Of a stretch of 44,613 bases of DNA, positions 30,752 to 40,293 are shown one piece after another. This stretch comes from Elusimicrobiota bacterium (GTDB lineage Bacteria > Elusimicrobiota > Elusimicrobia > UBA1565 > UBA9628). The position numbers were made by a program, and so were the translations under genes. Within the stretch, counting starts at the first letter, position 1. Each line of letters begins with the position of its first letter. The DNA is taken from NCBI GenBank assembly GCA_016212825.1, contig JACRDS010000068.1, positions 1 to 44,613 of the forward strand. Direction: 5' to 3'. A model generated the notes under the pieces. It saw only the letters and a program-made list of their open reading frames with translations. It was not told the DNA's origin and ran no database searches.

Positions 30752-32893
30752 ATGCTGAACCTGGTTTTCCTGCTGGCGTTCTCGGTCGCCCCCGCGCGCG
30801 CGGCCGTCCCCTCCGGGAGCGGAGAACGCCTTCCCTCCGGGGACGGCGCTTCCCGGCGCGCCGAGGAGGACCCTTTCCTCTGGCTCGAGGAGCTCCATTC
30901 CCCCAGGGCCATGGAGTGGGTCAAGGCCCACAACGACAGGTCCGTCGGCCTGCTCACCAAGGACCCCCGCTACGGCCGCATCGAAGGTGACGTGCGCAGG
31001 ATCGTCACGGCCAAGGACCGCATCCCCATGCCCCGCCTGGCGGGCGGCTGGGTCTACAACTTCTGGCAGGACGCCGAGCACGTGCGCGGCCTCTGGCGCC
31101 GGGCCCGGCCCGAGGAGTACGCCAAGCCTGAGCCCAAGTGGCAGGTCATCCTCGACGTGGACCGCTTGAACAAGGAGGAGGGCCAGGACTGGGTCTGGCA
31201 CGGCGCCGGCTGCCTGCCTCCCGCCTATGAGGACTGCCTGGTCCACCTCTCCCACGGCGGCAAGGACGCCGCCGTGGTGCGCGAGTTCGACGTGGCGCGC
31301 GCCACCTGGGTGGCGGGCGGCTTCGCTCTGCCCGAGGCCAAGACCAGCGTGGCCTGGCTCGACGCCGGGCGCGTCTTCGTGGGCACCGACTTCGGGCCCG
31401 GCTCCTTGACCGAGTCCGGCTACCCCCGCGTGGTCAAGCTCTGGACTCGCGGCGAGCCCCTCTCCGCGGCCCGGACCCTGCTCGAGGGCCAGGCCAAGGA
31501 CGTCTCGGTCCAGGCGGCCGCGCAGTTCCGCCCCGAGGGCGCGGTCGCCTTCGTCACCCGGCAGAAGACCTTCTGGACCGCCGAGCACTGGACCCTCCAG
31601 CCCGACCTGAGCCTCAAGCCCGTCCCCTTCCCGGACGACGCGGACCTCCAGGGCGTGTTCCAGGGACAGCTCCTCGCCATCCTGCGCTCGGAGTGGAAGG
31701 TCGGCAAGGCCTCTTACCAGCCCGGCGCCCTGGTCTCCATGCCCCTGACCGCCATCTGGGAGCCTCGGCCCGAGCTTTGGGTCTCCTACGTCTGGGTTCC
31801 GGACAGCCGGTCCTCCATCGTGGGCGTCTCCACCAGCAAGGACTATCTCTATCTCGACGTCCTGCAGGATGTGCAGGGACGCGTGCTCCAGGTCTTCCGC
31901 TCGCCCGAAGGCGGTTGGGGCGCCACGGCCGTGCCCCTGCCCGGCTTCGGCATGGCCTCGGTGCGCAGTCTCGACGAGTTCGAGGACCGCGTCTATCTGG
32001 GTTTCGAGAGCTTCCTCGTGCCCACGACCCTGTCCCTGTACACGCCCGAGCCGGGCGGAGTCCCCCAGACCGTCAAGAGCCTGCCCGCGCGCTTCAAGTC
32101 CCAGGGCCTGGCGGCGGAGCAGTCCGAGGCGGTGAGCAAGGACGGCACCAAGGTCCCCTACTTCCTGGTGCACAAGGCCGGCCTCAAGCTCGACGGCTCC
32201 GCGCCCACGGTGCTCTACGGCTACGGCGGCTTCGAGATCCCCATGACGCCGGGCTACCTCAACGACATGGGCAAGGTCTGGCTGGAGGCGGGAGGCGCTT
32301 ACGTCCTGGCCAACATCCGGGGCGGCGGCGAGTTCGGGCCCAAGTGGCATGAAGCCGCATTGAAGGAGAACCGCCAGCGTGCCTTCGACGACTTCATCGC
32401 CGTGGCCGAGGACCTGGTGCGCCGCAAGGTCGCCTCGCCCCGCCGCCTGGGCATCATGGGCGGCAGCAACGGAGGCCTGCTGGTCGGGGCCGCCTTCATC
32501 CAGAGGCCGGAGCTCTTCCATGCCGTGGTCTGCCAGGTGCCCCTGCTGGACATGCTGCGCTACACCAAGATCGCGGCCGGCCCCTCCTGGGTCGGCGAGT
32601 ACGGCGACCCGGCTGACCCCAAGATGGCCGAGATCATAAGGCGCTATTCTCCTTACCAGAACGTCAAGCCGGACGGGCACTATCCGGAGGTCTTCTTCCT
32701 CACTTCGACGAAGGACGACCGGGTGGGGCCGGTGCACGCGCGCAAGATGGCCGCGCGGCTCGAGGCGGCCGGCCACAAGACGCTCTACTGGGAGAACATC
32801 GAGGGCGGGCACGGAGCGGCCGCGGACCTCGAGGAGCGCGTGAAGATGAAGTCCCTGCAGTACGCCTATCTCCTGCGCCGGCTGGCGGACTGA
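30752..32893 (+). CDS. prolyl oligopeptidase family serine peptidase (S9A), exported
   Basis: A 713-residue peptidase with a signal peptide (LNLVFLLAFSVAPARA, about 1-18), so probably periplasmic. The N-terminal DPFLWLEELHSPRAMEWV is the S9A opening. The middle (about 90-450) is the propeller that gates access. The C-terminal hydrolase has GYGGFEIPMTPGY, LANIRGGGEFGPKWH, the nucleophile Ser572 in GGSNGGLL, the acid in KDDRVGP (655-656), and His687 in GGHGA. All catalytic residues are present. It should cleave proline-containing oligopeptides. The gene starts 18 bp after the M29 gene with a GGGAGG site, supporting an operon. Confidence 0.93.
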   Translation: MLNLVFLLAFSVAPARAAVPSGSGERLPSGDGASRRAEEDPFLWLEELHSPRAMEWVKAHNDRSVGLLTKDPRYGRIEGDVRRIVTAKDRIPMPRLAGGWVYNFWQDAEHVRGLWRRARPEEYAKPEPKWQVILDVDRLNKEEGQDWVWHGAGCLPPAYEDCLVHLSHGGKDAAVVREFDVARATWVAGGFALPEAKTSVAWLDAGRVFVGTDFGPGSLTESGYPRVVKLWTRGEPLSAARTLLEGQAKDVSVQAAAQFRPEGAVAFVTRQKTFWTAEHWTLQPDLSLKPVPFPDDADLQGVFQGQLLAILRSEWKVGKASYQPGALVSMPLTAIWEPRPELWVSYVWVPDSRSSIVGVSTSKDYLYLDVLQDVQGRVLQVFRSPEGGWGATAVPLPGFGMASVRSLDEFEDRVYLGFESFLVPTTLSLYTPEPGGVPQTVKSLPARFKSQGLAAEQSEAVSKDGTKVPYFLVHKAGLKLDGSAPTVLYGYGGFEIPMTPGYLNDMGKVWLEAGGAYVLANIRGGGEFGPKWHEAALKENRQRAFDDFIAVAEDLVRRKVASPRRLGIMGGSNGGLLVGAAFIQRPELFHAVVCQVPLLDMLRYTKIAAGPSWVGEYGDPADPKMAEIIRRYSPYQNVKPDGHYPEVFFLTSTKDDRVGPVHARKMAARLEAAGHKTLYWENIEGGHGAAADLEERVKMKSLQYAYLLRRLAD

Positions 32894-32899
32894 GAGGGA

Positions 32900-34279
32900 T
32901 CAGTCCCGCTTGCGGGCGTTGAGGGTCTTGAGGCGGGATTCGACCAGGGCGCGGGTCTGGGCAGACGGCCCCACTTCGAGGGCCTTGGCGAAGAACTTGT
33001 GCGCGAAAGTCTCGTCTTCCTGGAGCAGGCACTCTCCCATCCCCGCATAGAGGTCCGCCACTGAGTCGTCGCGCATCCCCAGGGCGGCGGCGAACTTGAG
33101 GCCGTCCATGTAGTAGGACTTGGCCTTCTCGAGCCGCCCCTCCTTGAAGGCGATGAAGCCCATCCTCTCGTAGTAGACGATCATGCGGCGGTCCTCGGGC
33201 CCCATGAGGCCCGCGGCCGTGGCCAGCTCCGCCTTGGCCGACAGGAAGTCGCCGGCCGAGATGGACTTGAAAGCCGCGGCGAAGCGCTCCTCCACCGTGA
33301 CCCGCTGCGGGATCGCCATCTCGCGCACCAGCTCGCCCCGGAGCGCCACGGGCCGGTCCTCGGTCTCGGAGCCCCAGCGGAAGGTGAGGCTGATGCGGTG
33401 GGCGATGCCCAGCGCCGCGAAGGGGACGAAGGCGTAGTCCACGGCCAGGCTGCGCCAGTTCACGCCCAGGCCGCCCGTGATGCCGATGTCCGTGTCGTTG
33501 CGCGTGGTGAAGCCCGCGCGCAGCGCGACGAGGTGGGAGAGGAGGGTCTCCACGCCCACGCCTATGCGCAGCTTGTCCGTGCGCACCTTGGAGAGGTCGA
33601 AGGCGAAGGTGTTATCCGTGCCCTTGAGCGTGCAGCGGTAGGCCGCGCCCGCGCGCACGGCGGAGGGCAGCTTCTCCTTGGTGCTCACGTAGCGCACCTC
33701 GGGCCCCACGTTCAGGACCGCGGCGCCTAGGGAGAGGCCGGGCCGCTCCTTGATCTTGGCCAGGACCCCGGCGTCGAAGGCGTAGCCGTCGGCCGAGACC
33801 TTGTCTATGGTCTCGCGCAGGTACTTGGCGCCGCCGCCCAGGGCGAGGCGGCCGTCGTAGAACGAGCGGCCGTAGCCCGCGCCCAGGGCCAGGTCGCTGA
33901 TCCCGAAGCTGCCCAGGGTCCCGTCCGGGTTGGCCAAGGTGGTGCGCGGGATGTTGCTGAAATCGAGGTAGTTGAGGTTGACCCCGAAGCCCTGCTTGAA
34001 GGCGAAGGCGGCGTAGTCCTGGGTGAGGCCCTGGACGTACTGGTTGTGCATGAAGGTGGCCTCGTGCGCGCCCACCAGGCCCAGGCCGGCCGGGTTGTAG
34101 AGCAGGGCGTTGGCGTCCGTGGCCAGGGCCGTGTAGGCTCCGCCCAGGCCCACGGCGCGGGCGTTGGCGTCGAGGAGCAGGAAGTCGAAGGACTCGGCTC
34201 CGGCCGCGGTGTCCGCCGCGGCGGGCCGGGCCAGGGCCCCCGCCAGCGCGCAGACCAACGCCGCTCTGAGTATCTTCAT
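32900..34279 (-). CDS. PorV/UPF0164-like outer-membrane protein with TPR tail
   Basis: A 459-residue protein with signal peptide (1-22, AALVCALAGALARPAAA) and an FadL/PorV-like barrel start, FLLLDANARAVGLGGAYTAL, then ANALLYNPAGLG, the hallmark of the PorV/UPF0164 family. Strands continue to about residue 310. Residues 330-455 form TPR-like helices (LSAKAELATAAGLM, KSYYMDGLKFAAALG, AHKFFAKALEVGP). PorV is the outer-membrane shuttle that binds C-terminal domains of type IX secretion cargo. The gene is directly downstream of, and overlaps by 4 bp (ATGA), a giant protein ending in such a domain, which supports that role here. The TPR tail is an addition compared with classical PorV. Confidence 0.82.
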   Translation of the reverse strand: MKILRAALVCALAGALARPAAADTAAGAESFDFLLLDANARAVGLGGAYTALATDANALLYNPAGLGLVGAHEATFMHNQYVQGLTQDYAAFAFKQGFGVNLNYLDFSNIPRTTLANPDGTLGSFGISDLALGAGYGRSFYDGRLALGGGAKYLRETIDKVSADGYAFDAGVLAKIKERPGLSLGAAVLNVGPEVRYVSTKEKLPSAVRAGAAYRCTLKGTDNTFAFDLSKVRTDKLRIGVGVETLLSHLVALRAGFTTRNDTDIGITGGLGVNWRSLAVDYAFVPFAALGIAHRISLTFRWGSETEDRPVALRGELVREMAIPQRVTVEERFAAAFKSISAGDFLSAKAELATAAGLMGPEDRRMIVYYERMGFIAFKEGRLEKAKSYYMDGLKFAAALGMRDDSVADLYAGMGECLLQEDETFAHKFFAKALEVGPSAQTRALVESRLKTLNARKRD

Positions 34280-37200
34280 CTGATGACAGCCAGCTTCTTG
34301 ACCACGCTCTTATTGCCGGGCGAGGAGATGACGGCGAAATAGCCTCCCGAGGCCACTCCCCTGCCGTCGGAGTTCGCCGCGTCCCACTGGATCTTTCCGG
34401 TGGTGCAGGTGGTGGTGTCGAACTGCGCCACCGGGCGGCCGCTCAAGGTGTAGATCCTGATGCTCACCGCCTGCGGCAGGTTGTCGAAGATGATCCCTGA
34501 TGTCGGGTCGCCCGCGGAATAGGGCTTGCCCTCGTTCGGGTCCGCGCCGTTGGGCTTGTATGGGACAGGGTAGACCCTCACGCGGCTGAGGTCCGGGGCC
34601 GCCACGCCCGCGCCGTTGATGACCGCGAATATGCTGAAGTGCGGCGTGGCGCAGGTGATGGTGCGGTTGTTGGTGTCTACGGAGAGGGTCTGCAGGGCCG
34701 ACCACTGGCCCATGACCGGGTCCAGGGAGTGGATCTGCAATCCGCGAGGATCCCCGGCTCCCTCCGGATAGGAGAGGGTCAGGCTGGCGTTGAGCCCGCC
34801 GGCGAGGAAGTGCGTGCCGTCGGCGAAGTCGATCTGCACCGCCGAACCCACGAAGAAGCCGCCGGCGGGCGGGCCGGTCGAGATGGTGGGATTGCTCACC
34901 ATGGTCACGGTCACGGTCGAGCCGCCCAGGGCCCCGGCGGGCAGGAGGACCTTGACCGAGGGGTCGTCGAGCGCGGCGCCGGCCGAGACGATGGTGTTGG
35001 GGACGGCGTCGTCGACCGACTGCTGCTTCTCGACCTTGCCGCTCACCACGTTCTCCGTGATGTCCGCGGTGACGGGATCGACGATGATGGTGATGGCCGA
35101 GGGCGCGGTGTCGGAGCTGCCCGCCACGTTGACCGCCACGGCGCGCAGGTCGTAGCTGCCCGCGGGCCAGCCCGTGACGTCGACGTGGATGAAGTAGGGC
35201 GAATCCAGGTCGGGGTTGGGGTGGTTGATCTCCGCGGCGGTCATGTCGGCCCAGGACGAGGTCCCGGTCGGCCGCGACTGGAAGGAGATCTGCGAGACCT
35301 GGTTCGGCACTCCCGCCGCCAGTTCGGCCATCACCGTGATGCGGTTGCCGCGGATCCTCTTGCCTGAATCCGGCGTCTTTATGAAGGCCCGCACGTCGGC
35401 CAAGGTCCCGGTGGAGCCCGACATGGCGAAGACGCCGTTGGTCTCCTCCACGCCGCAGCGGTGCTTGGCGCGCAGGGCGAAGGTGTAGGCCGCGCTGGAG
35501 ACCAGGGCCCCGGTGGTCCAGGAGGTCTCGGTCGAGGTGAACACGGCCAAAGGCGCGGCGTAGCTCACCGCGCCCGTACCGTTGTCATAGTAGAGCCGGT
35601 ACTGCGTGATGCCTTCGGTCACCGACGGCACCCAGGACAGGGTGATGCGGTTGCCTGTCACTGGCTCCGCGGTCAGAGAGTTGGCCGCGGCCGGAGTGGA
35701 TGCCATGGTCCGGAACCAGACCTCGGAATCGAAGGGGCTGGCCACGTCCACGGCGTTGCGGTTGCGCACCCGGTAGTAGTAGCTGGTGCAGCCGAGCAGG
35801 TTGGGGTCGACCATGCTCAGCGTCGCGCTGCTGAAGATGGCGGTGAAGGCGGCGTCGTCCGTGGAGCGCTGCACCTCGGCCAGCGTGGCGACCGGGTTGG
35901 TGCCGAGGTTCCAGGAGATGGTGGCGCTGGTCGCCCAGACGCCGGAATAGGCGGTGCCTGTGGGCGGCGCGGCCCAGGTGTAGGCCGTGGCCGCGGCCGA
36001 GAGCGGCCCTTGGCCGATCGCGTTGACTCCGGCATAGACCGCGCCGTAGGCGCGGTTGGGCAGGAGCGCGGTCTGCACGTAGGTCAGGGTCGGGGTGCTG
36101 GCGATCAAGGAGGCCGTGTTCGTGGCCCGGTAGAGGCTGTAGGACTGGGCGTCGGCGACCGCGGTCCAGGTCCAGGAGATGGAGGAAACGCCCAGCGCCG
36201 CCGCCGAGAGCGTCCCGGCGGTCCCGGGCCCCAGAATCACGGACACGGGCACGCTGACGCTCAGCGTCCCGGAGCTGACCGTGAGCACGGCGGCACCGCT
36301 GGCCACGGCCGTGACCAGGCCGTTGGGGCTGACAGTCGCCACGCTGCTGCCCAGGCTGACGGACCACTGCAGGGCGTCGGAGAGGCCCAGAGCGCGGCTG
36401 GAGCCGCCCTCGAAGACCCCCGTGGCCGCGATCTGGGCGCTCTGGGGCGGGGTGAGAGTGACGCTGCTCTGGTTGAGGGTGAAGGAGGTCAGCGGCGCGG
36501 GCGGCAGCCCGAACTTGCCCACCCAGGTCTGTATGGCGGAGACCGGGGTGACGTAGCCGGCCACGTAGGCGAAGCGGGACACCGTGTCCACGGCCAGGGC
36601 CCAGCCGTCGTCGTTGCTCGCGCTGCCCGTGTCGTAGGTGGCGCTTGACAGGGCATTAAGGGAATAGTCGAAGACGCCGAGATAGACGCTGTTGCCCAAG
36701 GAGGTGGTGTGCCAGTTGCCACCCACGTAGACGCGAGTATCGGTGACCACCTCGGCAATCCCTTCGGAAGCGCCGTTACCGGAGCCGCGGAAGGAGGCCT
36801 GCTTGAGCAGGTTGAGGTTGAGGTCGTACTTGGCCAGCCAGAGGTCGCCGATGAGGCCCGTGTTGTTGATAATGCCGCTGACGAAGAGATATGTGTTGGT
36901 GGGATCGACCTTGGCGCTGTAGGCTTGGTCGCTGTTGCCGCCCGCGCCGGCCATTGAGGCGCTGGTCAGGAACACCAGGCTGCTGTTGAACTTGCCCACC
37001 CAGATGTCGCCTGAGGTGGCTGGGGCGGGCGCGACATAGCCCACCGCGTACAGGTTGCCCGAGCTGTCGCGGTCCAGACCGAGGGCCGCGTTGGCGTTGA
37101 AGCCGTTGAAGAAGGTGGTGCTCGATACCAGGGCCAGAGCCGAGGTGAACTGGGCCACCAGGATTTTGACGACGCCGCCCTGCAAGAGATATCCGGAGAT

Positions 37201-39375
37201 GAAGACGTCGCCGCTGGGCGCCACCACGAGTCCCATCCTGGGGGCCCCCGCGCCGCCGCCGGCCGGGCTGGGGAGGTTGTAGGTGCGGCTGCTGATGAGG
37301 TTGAGGCTGGGGTCGAACTTGCCCATCCACACCGCGTAGCCTATGCCCGGAGCGGAGGAGAGACCCGTCACGTAGACGTTGCCGGAGGCGTCGAGGGCCA
37401 CGCCCCGCGCGTCGTCGTCGGCCGCGCCGCTGCTGTTGAGGGTGACGCTCGAGATGGTGGCGAGGTTGGAGGCGTTGAGCTTCGAGACCCAGATGTCGAG
37501 GCCGTTGGAGGCCTGGCTGGTGTAGCCCACCACGTAGAGGCTGGAGCCAGAGCGCGCGATGGCCGAGGCCTGGTCCCAGGTGCCGTTGGTCAGGGCGGTG
37601 CTTACCGCGACCGGGATGCTGGCGCTAACCGCGCCCGAGCTGACGGTGAGCAGGGTCGCGCCTGCGCCCATGGCGGTGACCAAGCCGTTGGAGGTCGTGG
37701 CGGCCACGCTGCCGGAGGCCACGGACCAAGTCAGGCCGTCGGAAGGGCCCAAGGCCCGGCTGGAACTGTCGCTGAAGGTGCCGTTGGCCGTGAGCTGGAC
37801 GCTCTGGCCCAGGATGAGCGTCGCGCTGCTTTGGCTGAGCGAGATCAAGGTCAGGGTGGGCGCGGCGAACTGGTACTTGGCCAGATAGATCTGGTAGGGG
37901 CCGGACGGGGTGATGAAGCCGGCGAGGTAGGCGGTGCGGGTCTGGGTGTCCACGTCGAGACCGTAGGCGTAGTTGATGCCCGCGCCGCCGGTGACGATGG
38001 CGGCGCTGGAGACCATGTTGAGGCTGTAGTCGAGCTCGGCCACGTAGATCTTGCCGTCGGCGGCGGCGACGTTCCAGGTGCCGCTGACGTAGACCCGGGT
38101 GTCGCTGACCACGGTGTCGAAGGCGATGGAGCCGCCGGTGCCCGTGCCGCGGAAGGAGGCCTGGGCCAGGAGGTTGAGGCCGAGGCTGTACTTGGCCACC
38201 CAGAGGTCGCCGATGGCGCCCGTGTTGTTCTTGTTGCCGCTGACGAAGAGGAAGCTGCTGGTGGGGTCGACCTTGGCGCTGTAGGACTGGTCCGTGTTGC
38301 CGCCCGCGCCGGCGACCGTGGCGGAGGTGACGAAGGCGAGGCTGCTGTTGAACTTGCCCACCCAGATGTCGTTGGAGGTGGCGGGGGCGGGCGGGACCGA
38401 GCCCACGGCGTAGAGGTTGCCGGAGGCGTCAACGTCGAGGCCGAAGCCGATGTTGGCGTTGTAGCCGTTGTAGAAGGTGGTGCTGGAGACGAAGGCCAAA
38501 GCCGGGGTGAACTGGGCCAGGAGGATCTTGAAGACGCCGCCGACCGGGATGTAATCGACGGCGAAGATGTTGCCGCCCGGGGCCACGACGAGGCCGGCCT
38601 TGGGCGTGCCGGCTCCGGCCGCTGGGGTGGGGATGGGATAGGTGGCGCTGCTGACCATGGTGAGGGCCGAGTCGAACTTGCCCAGCCAGACCACGGGCCC
38701 CAGGCCGGCGGCGGAGGAGCGGCCCAGCACGTAGAGGTTGCCGGAGGCGTCGAAGGCCGCGGCCTTGGCCTCGTCATCCCCCCCGGCGCTGCCGTTGAGC
38801 AGCATGCTGGCGGTCACGGCAAGGTCGGAGGCGTTGAGCTTGGCGACCCAGAGGTCGAGGCCGCGGCTGCCCTGGCTGGAGGCGCCCACGGCATAGAGGC
38901 TGGCGCCGCGGCGGGCGATGTCGATGGCCTGGTCCTGGGCGCCGGCGGGCAGAGCGGGCGTCACGACCAGGGGGGCCGACGCGTTGACCGCGCCCGAGCT
39001 GACGGTGAGCAGGGTCGCGCCGGAGGCCCAGGCCGTGGCCAGGCCGTTGGACGTGGTGGTGGCCACGCTGCTGGAGGCCACGGACCAGGTCAAGCCGTCG
39101 GAAGGACCCAGGACGCGAGCGGATAGGTCGCTGAAGGTGCCGTTGGCCGTGAATTGGACGCTTTGACCCGGTAGGAAGGAAGAGGTGCTCGGCACCAGCG
39201 AGATGGAGGCCAGCGTGGGCGCTGCGATCTGGTACTTGGCCAGATAGATCTGGTAGGGGCCGGACGGGGTGATGAAGCCGGCCAGATAGGCGGTGCGGGT
39301 CTGGGTGTCCATGTCGAGGCCGTAGGCGTAGTTGATGCCCGCGCCGCCGGTGACGATGGCGGCGCTGGAGAGCAT
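34276..39375 (-). CDS. giant repeat surface protein, C-terminal part with T9SS-like sorting domain
   Basis: The downstream part (1,699 residues) of a single roughly 2,500-residue frame interrupted by a TAA at 39387-39385; it continues in the same frame as 39385-41793. It holds the rest of repeat unit 2 and units 3 and 4, each a YxVG/LWVAKY-type propeller section plus a BIG2-like Ig domain (LTWSVASxSVATTTSNGLxT, VLTVSSGxV). FN3-like domains follow (36220-35400), then a beta region with VLLPAGALGGSTVTVTM, and a C-terminal sorting domain: VRVYPVPYKPN, IRIYTLSGRPVAQFD, GVASGGYFAVIS, VVKKLAVIR. The last is the T9SS type A / FlgD-Ig plan. If translated alone from the ATG at 39375 this part lacks a signal peptide and could not be exported. 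Confidence 0.8.
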   Translation of the reverse strand: MLSSAAIVTGGAGINYAYGLDMDTQTRTAYLAGFITPSGPYQIYLAKYQIAAPTLASISLVPSTSSFLPGQSVQFTANGTFSDLSARVLGPSDGLTWSVASSSVATTTSNGLATAWASGATLLTVSSGAVNASAPLVVTPALPAGAQDQAIDIARRGASLYAVGASSQGSRGLDLWVAKLNASDLAVTASMLLNGSAGGDDEAKAAAFDASGNLYVLGRSSAAGLGPVVWLGKFDSALTMVSSATYPIPTPAAGAGTPKAGLVVAPGGNIFAVDYIPVGGVFKILLAQFTPALAFVSSTTFYNGYNANIGFGLDVDASGNLYAVGSVPPAPATSNDIWVGKFNSSLAFVTSATVAGAGGNTDQSYSAKVDPTSSFLFVSGNKNNTGAIGDLWVAKYSLGLNLLAQASFRGTGTGGSIAFDTVVSDTRVYVSGTWNVAAADGKIYVAELDYSLNMVSSAAIVTGGAGINYAYGLDVDTQTRTAYLAGFITPSGPYQIYLAKYQFAAPTLTLISLSQSSATLILGQSVQLTANGTFSDSSSRALGPSDGLTWSVASGSVAATTSNGLVTAMGAGATLLTVSSGAVSASIPVAVSTALTNGTWDQASAIARSGSSLYVVGYTSQASNGLDIWVSKLNASNLATISSVTLNSSGAADDDARGVALDASGNVYVTGLSSAPGIGYAVWMGKFDPSLNLISSRTYNLPSPAGGGAGAPRMGLVVAPSGDVFISGYLLQGGVVKILVAQFTSALALVSSTTFFNGFNANAALGLDRDSSGNLYAVGYVAPAPATSGDIWVGKFNSSLVFLTSASMAGAGGNSDQAYSAKVDPTNTYLFVSGIINNTGLIGDLWLAKYDLNLNLLKQASFRGSGNGASEGIAEVVTDTRVYVGGNWHTTSLGNSVYLGVFDYSLNALSSATYDTGSASNDDGWALAVDTVSRFAYVAGYVTPVSAIQTWVGKFGLPPAPLTSFTLNQSSVTLTPPQSAQIAATGVFEGGSSRALGLSDALQWSVSLGSSVATVSPNGLVTAVASGAAVLTVSSGTLSVSVPVSVILGPGTAGTLSAAALGVSSISWTWTAVADAQSYSLYRATNTASLIASTPTLTYVQTALLPNRAYGAVYAGVNAIGQGPLSAAATAYTWAAPPTGTAYSGVWATSATISWNLGTNPVATLAEVQRSTDDAAFTAIFSSATLSMVDPNLLGCTSYYYRVRNRNAVDVASPFDSEVWFRTMASTPAAANSLTAEPVTGNRITLSWVPSVTEGITQYRLYYDNGTGAVSYAAPLAVFTSTETSWTTGALVSSAAYTFALRAKHRCGVEETNGVFAMSGSTGTLADVRAFIKTPDSGKRIRGNRITVMAELAAGVPNQVSQISFQSRPTGTSSWADMTAAEINHPNPDLDSPYFIHVDVTGWPAGSYDLRAVAVNVAGSSDTAPSAITIIVDPVTADITENVVSGKVEKQQSVDDAVPNTIVSAGAALDDPSVKVLLPAGALGGSTVTVTMVSNPTISTGPPAGGFFVGSAVQIDFADGTHFLAGGLNASLTLSYPEGAGDPRGLQIHSLDPVMGQWSALQTLSVDTNNRTITCATPHFSIFAVINGAGVAAPDLSRVRVYPVPYKPNGADPNEGKPYSAGDPTSGIIFDNLPQAVSIRIYTLSGRPVAQFDTTTCTTGKIQWDAANSDGRGVASGGYFAVISSPGNKSVVKKLAVIR
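36216..37575 (-). repeat. 1.36-kb tandem repeat, unit 4 (most diverged)
   Basis: Fourth copy, starting at WDQASAI and ending with the last BIG2-like domain (SVPVSVILGPG). The same anchor motif lies 1,362 bp from that of unit 3. The end position is approximate. Confidence 0.65.
37576..38934 (-). repeat. 1.36-kb tandem repeat, unit 3
   Basis: Third copy, 1,359 bp, starting at QDQAIDI. The region around 38392-38440 matches 39751-39799 almost base for base. Confidence 0.8.
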
Positions 39376-40293
39376 GTTGATGGATTAGTCGAGCTCGGCC
39401 ACGAAGATCTTGCCGTCGGCGGCCGCGACGTTCCAGGTGCCGCTGACATAGACCCGCGTGTCGCTGACCACGTTGTCGAAGGCGATGGAGCCGCCGGTGC
39501 CGGTGCCGCGGAAGTTGCCTTGGGCCAGCAGGTGCAGGGAGAGGTCGTACTTGCCCACCCAGAGGTCGCCGATGAGGCCGGTGTTGTTCTTGTTGCCCAC
39601 GGCGAAGAGGTAGGAGCCCGAGGGATCCACCTTGACCGAGTAGGCCTGGTCGCTGTTGCCCCCGGCCCCGGCGATCGTGGTGCTGGTGATGAAGGCGAGG
39701 CTGCTGTTGAACTTCCCTATCCAGGTGTCGTTGGAGGTGGCGGGGGCGGGCGGGACCGAGCCCACGGCGTAGAGGTTGCCGGAGGCGTCGACGTCGAGGC
39801 GGAAGCCGATGTTGGCGCTGTAGCCGTTGAAGAAGGTGGCGCTGGAGACGAAGGCCAGGGCCGGGGTGAACTGGGCGATGAGAATCTTGAAGACGCCGCC
39901 GACCGGGATGTAGTCGACGGCGTAGAGGTTCCCTCCTGGAGCGACCACGAGGCCGGCGGTGGGCGTGCCGGCTCCGGCCGCCGGGGTGGGAATGGGATAG
40001 GTGACGCTGCTGATGAAATTGAGGGCCGAGTCGAACTTGCCCAGCCAGAGCACGGGGCCCAGGCCGGCGGCGGAGGAGCGGCCCACGGTGTAGACGTTGC
40101 CCGAGGCATCGAGAGCCACGGCCACGGCCTCGTCGTCGCCATCGGCGCTGCCGTTCATGAGGCGGCTGGCGGCGACGCTCATGTCGGAGGCGTTGAGCTT
40201 GGCGACCCAGAGGTCGAGGCCGCGGCTGCCCTGGCTGGAGGCGCCCACGGCGTAGAGGCTGGCGCCGCGGCGGACGATGTCGACGGCTTCGTC
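38935..40293 (-). repeat. 1.36-kb tandem repeat, unit 2
   Basis: Second copy, 1,359 bp, starting at the HDEAVDI motif. It is nearly identical to unit 3 over long DNA stretches and contains the nonsense codon at 39387-39385. Confidence 0.8.

Noticed and set aside
28862-32812. Very long minus-strand open frame (about 1,300 codons) opposite the peptidase cluster
   Set aside because: It is the antisense of four well-supported plus-strand genes with clear catalytic motifs. Its translation is His/Gly/Asp/Glu-rich low complexity, as expected from GC-rich antisense.
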